From CAVSUR01 sp052143655 (GTDB lineage Bacteria > Actinomycetota > Actinomycetes > Streptosporangiales > Streptosporangiaceae), in NCBI GenBank assembly GCA_052143655.1, contig JBKQSL010000251.1, positions 1 through 12,344 of the forward strand: a stretch of DNA of 12,344 bases, written 5' to 3'. The notes under the pieces were generated by a model. The model saw only the letters and a program-made list of their open reading frames with translations, was not told the DNA's origin and did not search any database. Shown one piece after another: positions 7,943 to 12,344 of the stretch. Within the stretch, counting starts at the first letter, position 1. Each line of letters starts with the position of its first letter. The position numbers and the translations under genes are program-made.

Positions 7943-9646
7943 ATGCGCTGGTCACAGCTGCACATACCGACATTGCGCGAGGACCCGGCTGAGGCCGACG
8001 CGGCCAGCCACCGGCTGCTGCTGCGGGCCGGGTTCATCCGTCAGCTCATGGCCGGCCATTACAGCCTGCTGCCGCTGGGCATCCGGGTGCGGGCCAAGGT
8101 CATGGCTGTGATCCGGGAGGAGATGAACCGGATCGGCGCCCAGGAGTTCCTGCTGCCAGCCATGCAGCCCGCGCATATCTGGGAGCAGACCGGCCGGCTG
8201 GCGATCATGGGCGAGGAGATGTTCCGGCTGCGGGACCGCAAGGGCTCGCAGGTCGTGCTGGGCATGACGCACGAGGAGATCTTCACGACGCTGGCCGCCG
8301 AACTGTCGTCCTATCGCGAGCTGCCGCAGTTCTGGTACCAGATCCAGGTCAAGTTCCGGGACGAGCCGCGGCCCAAGAGCGGCCTGCTGCGGGTGCGCGA
8401 GTTCACGATGAAGGACTCCTACAGCTTCGACGTGGACGAGGCGGGCCTGGACGTCTCCTTCGAGGCGCACCGGGCGGCCTACGAGCGGATCTTCGAGCGG
8501 CTCGGCATCCCGGCCATCGCGGTCGAGGCGTCCAGCGGCACGATGGGCGGCACCGACTCGGTCGAGTTCATGTGCCCGTCCGACGCCGGCGAGGACCTGG
8601 TGGCCCGCTGCCCGAACTGCGGTTACGCGGCGAACCTGGAGAAGGCCACCGCCGCGCTGGCGCCGGTGCACGACGAGCCTGGCCCGGCCGAGCCGGTCCG
8701 GCTGGCCACCCCCGGCGTGCGCACGATCGACGACCTGGCCAACAAGCACGGCCTCGCCGCCGACCGGCAGATCAAGACGCTCGTGCAGGTCATCGACGGG
8801 AAGCTGACCCTGGTCCTGATGCGCGGCGATCATCCGCTGGCGGAGCAGAAGCTGATCGACGCTACCGGGACCACCGACATCCGGCCGGCCCAGGCCGAGG
8901 AGATCGTCGCCGCGCTCGGCGCCTCACCGGGCAGCCTCGGCGCCGTCGGGGTGAGCCTGCCGGTCATCGCGGACCTGGCGCTGCAGGGCCGCACCGATAT
9001 GGCCACCGGCGCCAACACCGACGACTTCCACCTCACCGGCGTGGACGTCGCCCGGGACATCAGCGTCGGCGGGTGGGCCGACCTGCGCGAGGTCGCCGCG
9101 GGCGAGCCGTGCCCGCGCTGCCAGACGCCGCTGGAGCTGGTGCGGGCCATCGAGGTCGGGCACATCTTCAAGCTCGGCCGCAAGTACACCACCGCGCTCG
9201 GGGTGTCCGTGCTCGGCCCGGACGGGACGGCGATCACCCCGATCATGGGCAGCTACGGGATCGGCGTGGAGCGGGCGATGGCGGCGATCGCCGAGGTGCA
9301 CCACGACGACGCCGGCCTGGTCTGGCCGCCGCAGGTGGCCCCGGCCGAGGTGACGGTGATCACGCTCACGCCCCGGGACGAGACGTCCAGGGACACGGCC
9401 GAGGATCTGTATGCGGAGCTGATCGCCGCCGGGGTCGACGCGATCATCGACGACCGGGACGAGCGGCCGGGCGTGAAGTACGCCGACGCGGAGCTGACCG
9501 GGATCCCGTGCCGGCTCGCGGTGGGCAAGCGCGACGTGGCCGAGGGAGTGGTGGAATTCGGCATCCGGGAAACCCGCGAGAAAGAGCGGGTGCCGATCGC
9601 CGACGCCGCCGCCCGCGTGCGCGCATACCTCGACAGCTCCCGGTAA
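7943..9646 (+). CDS. proS: Prolyl-tRNA synthetase
   Basis: A 567-residue class II synthetase that charges tRNA-Pro with proline in the cytoplasm. It has the bacterial-type order: catalytic core with motif 1 region (about 30-72), LGMTHEE (106-112), motif 2 with KFRDEPRPKSGLLRVREF (137-154), an inserted YbaK-like editing domain (about 240-385, with IKTLVQVIDGKLTLVLMRGDH), then GHIFKLGRKYT (406-416), motif 3 GSYGIGVERAMAAI (436-449) and an anticodon-binding domain (about 467-567, VTVITLTPRD and IIDDRDERPGVKYADAE). The CPNC (223-226) and CPRC (390-393) pairs flank the editing insert, as in other bacterial ProRS. Length is as expected and nothing is broken. The ribosome site (GGCGAGG, about nine bases upstream) is modest, but the N-terminal sequence MRWSQLHIPTLREDPAEA is family-typical, which fixes the start. 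It is transcribed alone, from a TAGAAT promoter. Confidence 0.97.
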   Translation: MRWSQLHIPTLREDPAEADAASHRLLLRAGFIRQLMAGHYSLLPLGIRVRAKVMAVIREEMNRIGAQEFLLPAMQPAHIWEQTGRLAIMGEEMFRLRDRKGSQVVLGMTHEEIFTTLAAELSSYRELPQFWYQIQVKFRDEPRPKSGLLRVREFTMKDSYSFDVDEAGLDVSFEAHRAAYERIFERLGIPAIAVEASSGTMGGTDSVEFMCPSDAGEDLVARCPNCGYAANLEKATAALAPVHDEPGPAEPVRLATPGVRTIDDLANKHGLAADRQIKTLVQVIDGKLTLVLMRGDHPLAEQKLIDATGTTDIRPAQAEEIVAALGASPGSLGAVGVSLPVIADLALQGRTDMATGANTDDFHLTGVDVARDISVGGWADLREVAAGEPCPRCQTPLELVRAIEVGHIFKLGRKYTTALGVSVLGPDGTAITPIMGSYGIGVERAMAAIAEVHHDDAGLVWPPQVAPAEVTVITLTPRDETSRDTAEDLYAELIAAGVDAIIDDRDERPGVKYADAELTGIPCRLAVGKRDVAEGVVEFGIRETREKERVPIADAAARVRAYLDSSR

Positions 9647-9667
9647 GCCTGCGGCTAGCCGTCGGCT
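9646..9667. terminator. Imperfect dyad in the proS / small-gene convergent gap
   Basis: AGCC-TG-CGG-CTAG-CCG-TC-GGCT is an inverted repeat with one two-base mismatch on each arm. It fills the 20-bp gap between the facing stops at 9646 and 9667. It could act as a shared terminator, but the stem is short and interrupted. Confidence 0.3.
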
Positions 9668-9987
9668 CAGCGGACGGAGTTCCGCGACCGCCAGCGGCGG
9701 GTGCGGGCAGCCAGTGACCGGACGGCCCACGAGCCCGTGCCCAGCGGGCCGTGCGTGCCCGGGCTGCTGGAGTGCGGCGTGCCGCCGCGGCCCGAGCCGG
9801 CCTGCTCGGCGGCCGGGAAAGCGCTGCTCCCGTGCACCGCCCCGGCGTGGCCGCCCCCCGACCTAGCGGGCGCGGCAGGCGCGGCGGAGGAGGCAGCCGT
9901 CGCGCGGTGGATTCCGAAGAACTCGGTGGAGTCGACGATCCGCTCGTTCTCGCTTGTCAGGTCCTGCCACTGGCTCTCGTTCAGCAT
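9667..9987 (-). CDS. Small unrecognised protein with acidic N-terminus and basic low-complexity tail
   Basis: This encodes 106 residues. The first 28 residues look like true folded or recognition sequence: MLNESQWQDLTSENERIVDS then TEFFGIHR, acidic with aromatic residues. The rest (29-106) is Ala/Gly/Ser/His/Pro-rich and probably disordered, ending in a strongly basic stretch (RSLAARTRRWRSRNSVR). There is no cysteine, signal peptide or membrane helix. GGAGGAG at 9994-10000 lies six bases before the ATG, the best ribosome site in the window, which supports both the gene and this start. The same frame is open upstream to 10173 but without a comparable site. The gene is single, convergent with proS and insulated from the aminotransferase by a strong hairpin. 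I do not recognise the family. A peptide-precursor-like layout (conserved leader, variable tail) can be imagined, but no modifying enzyme is nearby and nothing shows it. Confidence 0.65.
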   Translation of the reverse strand: MLNESQWQDLTSENERIVDSTEFFGIHRATAASSAAPAAPARSGGGHAGAVHGSSAFPAAEQAGSGRGGTPHSSSPGTHGPLGTGSWAVRSLAARTRRWRSRNSVR

Positions 9988-9993
9988 CGTCGG

Positions 9994-10000
9994 CTCCTCC
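9994..10000 (-). promoter_or_regulatory. Ribosome binding site GGAGGAG of the small gene
   Basis: GGAGGAG on the minus strand lies six bases before the ATG at 9987. It decides the start of the 106-residue protein within a longer open frame. Confidence 0.75.
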
Positions 10001-10090
10001 CGTGGACGCCCGGCGACGACGCCGCTGCGCCCCCACCAGCCCCCTGCCTCTTTCAGACTCGCCGGAAACCCTGCGGGCCCGTCCGGGCTG

Positions 10091-10106
10091 GTTACAACTC
10101 GATAAC
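10091..10106. promoter_or_regulatory. GTTA-N8-TAAC dyad in the promoter region of the small gene
   Basis: GTTACAACTCGATAAC contains GTTA and TAAC half-sites. On the minus strand the same stretch reads as two near-direct copies, GAGTTATC and GAGTTGTA. It is an AT-rich island about 105 bases upstream of the small gene, where its promoter is expected. No standard -35/-10 pair is certain. Confidence 0.25.
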
Positions 10107-10157
10107 TCTTCTGCATGCCCCGTCCGGCGCGCCCGTTCTCCCAGCTGGGACGAAATA

Positions 10158-10194
10158 CCGCCGCCGGCGTCATTAGTTATGACGCCGGCGGCGG
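10158..10194 (-). terminator. Perfect 16-bp stem hairpin, strong terminator
   Basis: CCGCCGCCGGCGTCAT (10158-10173) and ATGACGCCGGCGGCGG (10179-10194) are exact reverse complements around a five-base loop (TAGTT on the plus strand). On the minus strand the stem is followed by TATTTCG. It lies about 115 bases after the aminotransferase stop, so it should end the regulator/aminotransferase transcript before the small gene. A short T-rich run, TGTTTA, lies on the other side, so it may work in both directions. Confidence 0.75.
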
Positions 10195-10308
10195 CTGTTT
10201 AGTCAGCGCGGGATGGTAAAGAGTTCGTGAATTATTGCGCCGGACCGCGGCGGGAGGGTCATCATGCCGTCTCGCCGCGATCAGGGCCGGTGACCGGGAC
10301 CCGGCCGG

Positions 10309-11697
10309 TCAGATCCGGGTCCACGCCTCGGTGAGCACGCTGCGCAGGATCTGCTCTATCTCGTCGAAGTGCTCCTGGGTGCAGGTCAGCGGGGGGGAGA
10401 GCTGGATGACCGGGTCGCCGCGGTCGTCGGCCCGGCAGATCAGCCCGGCGTCGAACAGCGCCTGGGACAGGAAGCCGCGCAGCAGCCGCTCGGACTCGTC
10501 GTCGTCGAAGGTCTCCCGGGTGGCCTTGTCCTTGACCATCTCGATCCCGTAGAAGTACCCGTCGCCGCGGACGTCGCCGACGATCGGCAGGTCGTTCAGC
10601 TTCTCCAGGGTGGCCCGGAACGCGGCCTCGTTCGCGCGGACGTTGCCGAGCAGGTCCTCCTTCTCGAAGATGTCCAGGTTGGCCAGGGCCACCGCGCAGG
10701 ACACCGGATGACCGGCGAACGTGACGCCGTGCAGGAACGTGTGGTGCCCGTCGCTGAACGGCTCCATCAGCGCGTCGCTGGTGAGCATCCCGCCGAGCGG
10801 CGCGTACCCGGAGGTGGCGCCCTTGGCGAAGGTGATGATGTCGGGCTGGTAGCCGTAGCGCTGCGCGCCGAAGTAGTGGCCGAGCCGCCCGAAGGCGCAG
10901 ATCACCTCGTCGGAGACCAGCAGCACGCCGTAACGGTCGCAGATCTCCCGCACCCGGGCGAAGTAGCCGGGCGGCGGCGGGAAGCAGCCGCCGGAGTTCT
11001 GCACCGGCTCCAGGAACACCGCGGCCACCGACTCCGGGCCCTCACGCAGGATCGCCCGCTCGATCTCGTCCGCGGCCCACACGCCGAACTCGGTCCGGTC
11101 GTGCGCGACGAACCCGGGCGCGCGGTAGAAGTTCGTGTTCGGCACCCGCACGCCGCCCGGCGGCAGCGGCTCGAACGGGTGCTTGATCGGCGGCAGGCCG
11201 GTAATCGCCAGCGCCCCCATCGAGGTCCCGTGGTAGGCGATATCGCGCGACAGCACCTTGTACCGGTCGGGCTCGCCGATGGTCCTGAAATACTGCTTGG
11301 CCAGCTTCCAGGCCGACTCGACCGCCTCCGAGCCGCTGGTAGTGAAGAACACCCGGTTCAGCTCACCCGGAGCCAGGCTGGCCAGCCGCTCGGCCAGCTC
11401 GATGGCCCGCGGGTGCGCATACGACCACAGCGGGAAGTAAGCCAGCTCGCTGGCCTGCCGGGCGCCGGCCTCGGCAATCTCGGTGCGGCCGTGCCCGACC
11501 TGGCTGACGAACAGCCCGGACAGCCCGTCGAGGTAACGCTTGCCGTGCTGGTCGTAGACGTACTCGCCGGAGCCGCGCACGATCAGCGGCACGTCAGCAT
11601 CGTTGTAGGAGGACATGCGGGTGAAGTGCAGCCACATGTTCCGCTTGGCGGCAGCCTGGAGGGCCGTGATGTCGTAGGTGGGCTCGGTGCTGCTCAT
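10309..11697 (-). CDS. Class III (omega) aminotransferase, PLP-dependent
   Basis: A 462-residue fold-type I enzyme of the ornithine/GABA/beta-alanine:pyruvate aminotransferase group. PLP-site features are TTSGSEAVESAW (119-130), YHGTSMGALA (155-164), FLEPVQNSGG (228-237), LLVSDEVICAFGRLG (259-273) with Asp263 for the pyridine nitrogen, the Schiff-base Lys292 in FAKGATSGYAPLG (290-302), and HGVTFAGHPVSCA (323-335). All key residues are present and the length is normal. It resembles actinobacterial enzymes annotated for putrescine, GABA or beta-alanine with pyruvate as acceptor; the amine donor cannot be decided from sequence. The ATG at 11697 overlaps the regulator's stop as ATGA, with GGGGGA just upstream, so the two are translationally coupled. 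The adjacent Lrp/AsnC protein probably senses its substrate or product (inference from the usual pairing). No aldehyde dehydrogenase, the frequent partner, lies downstream. Confidence 0.93.
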   Translation of the reverse strand: MSSTEPTYDITALQAAAKRNMWLHFTRMSSYNDADVPLIVRGSGEYVYDQHGKRYLDGLSGLFVSQVGHGRTEIAEAGARQASELAYFPLWSYAHPRAIELAERLASLAPGELNRVFFTTSGSEAVESAWKLAKQYFRTIGEPDRYKVLSRDIAYHGTSMGALAITGLPPIKHPFEPLPPGGVRVPNTNFYRAPGFVAHDRTEFGVWAADEIERAILREGPESVAAVFLEPVQNSGGCFPPPPGYFARVREICDRYGVLLVSDEVICAFGRLGHYFGAQRYGYQPDIITFAKGATSGYAPLGGMLTSDALMEPFSDGHHTFLHGVTFAGHPVSCAVALANLDIFEKEDLLGNVRANEAAFRATLEKLNDLPIVGDVRGDGYFYGIEMVKDKATRETFDDDESERLLRGFLSQALFDAGLICRADDRGDPVIQLSPPLTCTQEHFDEIEQILRSVLTEAWTRI

Positions 11698-12221
11698 CTG
11701 GTCCCCCAGCTGTAGGTCTGCTTCTGCAACTTCAGGTAGACGAAGGTTTCGGTGGTGGCGACGGTCGGAACCGATCGGATCTGGCTGAGGATCTCCAGCA
11801 GCTGGTCATCGTCCTCGCAGACGACCTCGACCAGCAGGTCGAACGCGCCAGCGGTGATGACCACGTAGTCGATTTCGGTCATGTCCGCGAGCTGCGCGGC
11901 TACCCGTTCCAGGTCACCGCTGCAGCGCACGCCGATCATGGCCTGGCGGCGGAATCCGACCGTCATCGGGTCGGTGACCGCCACGATCTGCACGGCGCCG
12001 CTGTCGACCAGCCGCTGAACCCGCTGCCGCACGGCGGCCTCGGACAGCCCGACCGCCTTGCCGATCGCCGCGTAGGAGCGCCTGCCGTCCTGCTGCAGCT
12101 GCTCGATGATGTGCTTGGCCACGTCGTCGAGCACCAGGGTGTAGCTCGCCCGGTCCCGGCTGCCGCCGTCGCCGCGCGGCCTGCCGCTCACGGCGAGCGA
12201 GGGTCCTGGCGTGTGCGCCAT
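11694..12221 (-). CDS. Lrp/AsnC-family transcriptional regulator
   Basis: This encodes 175 residues. A disordered Gly/Arg-rich extension (1-28) precedes the usual family start LDDVAKHIIEQLQQDGRRSY (31-50). The winged helix-turn-helix follows (YAAIGKAVGLSEAAVRQRVQ, 50-69), then the RAM ligand-binding and oligomerisation domain (about 94-165), with VVITAGAFDLLVEVVC (120-135) matching the conserved G-x-(Y/F)-D turn. Such proteins bind small amino acids or related metabolites and control adjacent genes. Being first in the operon with the aminotransferase (ATGA overlap), it probably controls that enzyme and itself. I chose ATG 12221, with AAGGAG four bases upstream; GTG 12224 directly before it is only one base from that site. 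Both spacings are short, so a start inside the extension is possible. Repeats in 12266-12342 are candidate binding sites. Confidence 0.92.
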   Translation of the reverse strand: MAHTPGPSLAVSGRPRGDGGSRDRASYTLVLDDVAKHIIEQLQQDGRRSYAAIGKAVGLSEAAVRQRVQRLVDSGAVQIVAVTDPMTVGFRRQAMIGVRCSGDLERVAAQLADMTEIDYVVITAGAFDLLVEVVCEDDDQLLEILSQIRSVPTVATTETFVYLKLQKQTYSWGTR

Positions 12222-12224
12222 CAC

Positions 12225-12344
12225 TCTCCTTCGCCGTCCTGAACGCCAATGGTGTCATGAGTCCCTAATCTGTCAACCGATTCCGTGGCGGCACGCCCCT
12301 TTCGTAACGGATTCACTTGTGTGCCACCACATTATCTGTCAAGG
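12225..12344 (-). promoter_or_regulatory. Promoter and operator region of the regulator/aminotransferase operon
   Basis: This is AT-richer than the rest of the window. On the minus strand TTGACAGATTA (12276-12266) recurs as TTGACAGATAA (12342-12332), one mismatch in 11 and 66 bases apart. Between them, GTGGCGGCAC (12285-12294) and GTGCCACCAC (12321-12330) form an inverted repeat with one mismatch. TTGACA could be a -35 and GATAAT (12337-12332) a -10, but I cannot pair either with a good partner element in the window. Alternatively the repeats are sites for the Lrp/AsnC protein, which often binds several spaced sites. The region is cut by the window edge. Confidence 0.45.

Larger units (their letters stand above)
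9988..10308. other. Intergenic region with operator-like dyad and terminator
   Basis: About 320 bp between the small gene and the aminotransferase stop, with no gene supported. From left to right it holds the ribosome site of the small gene, the GTTA...TAAC dyad at 10091-10106 where that gene's promoter should be, the strong hairpin at 10158-10194, and a small hairpin at the aminotransferase stop (TGACCGG 10291-10297 with CCGGTCA 10305-10311). Confidence 0.5.

Noticed and set aside
8572..9717. Long Arg/Gly-rich frames overlapping proS on both strands
   Set aside because: They are low-complexity translations of an intact, family-typical ProRS gene.
10369..11715. A 448-codon plus-strand frame opposite the aminotransferase
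   Set aside because: Its composition (Val/Gly/Arg/His-rich, no domain) is that of an antisense shadow of a GC-rich gene. The minus-strand aminotransferase has every key residue.

Overview
The window is very GC-rich DNA with GTG as well as ATG starts, AGGAG-type ribosome sites, four-base ATGA gene overlaps, a DUF4232-type secreted protein, an F420/PPOX-like gene remnant and a full-length bacterial prolyl-tRNA synthetase. Together these point to a chromosomal segment of a high-GC actinobacterium (Streptomyces/Streptosporangiales/Catenulispora-like; the genus cannot be fixed from this). I see no phage, IS element, CRISPR, rRNA or tRNA.

Layout. 15-635 (-): two-helix membrane protein of unknown function. 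636-1577: about 940 bp with no intact gene, holding a decayed pyridoxamine-phosphate-oxidase-fold gene (942-1270, -) and, at its right end, a promoter region rich in inverted repeats. 1578-2117 (+): secreted DUF4232-like protein, followed by a perfect 14-bp-stem hairpin. 2385-3305 (+): arginase/ureohydrolase-fold protein lacking canonical metal-binding histidines. It converges, across a 19-bp tandem repeat, on a two-gene minus-strand operon: a benzoate-CoA-ligase-type acyl-CoA synthetase (4238-5974) translationally coupled to an amidohydrolase-2/ACMSD-type enzyme (3381-4241). 6279-7844 (+): GT-C-type polytopic glycosyltransferase, divergent from the ligase. 7943-9646 (+): proS. 9667-9987 (-): short unrecognised protein with a strong ribosome site. 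A perfect 16-bp-stem hairpin (10158-10194) separates it from the last operon: an Lrp/AsnC regulator (11694-12221, -) coupled by ATGA overlap to a class III aminotransferase (10309-11697, -), whose promoter region with repeats runs to the window edge.

How the genes may work together. The ligase and amidohydrolase look like one pathway acting on an aromatic or related carboxylic acid. The regulator and aminotransferase look like a self-contained amine or amino-acid catabolic unit under local control. ProS is housekeeping. The rest are individual genes with no visible shared pathway. I did not find a clear new multi-gene defence or biosynthetic system. The best leads are the arginase-fold protein with missing ligands, the ligase/amidohydrolase pair, the orphan 106-residue protein and the repeat-rich control regions.
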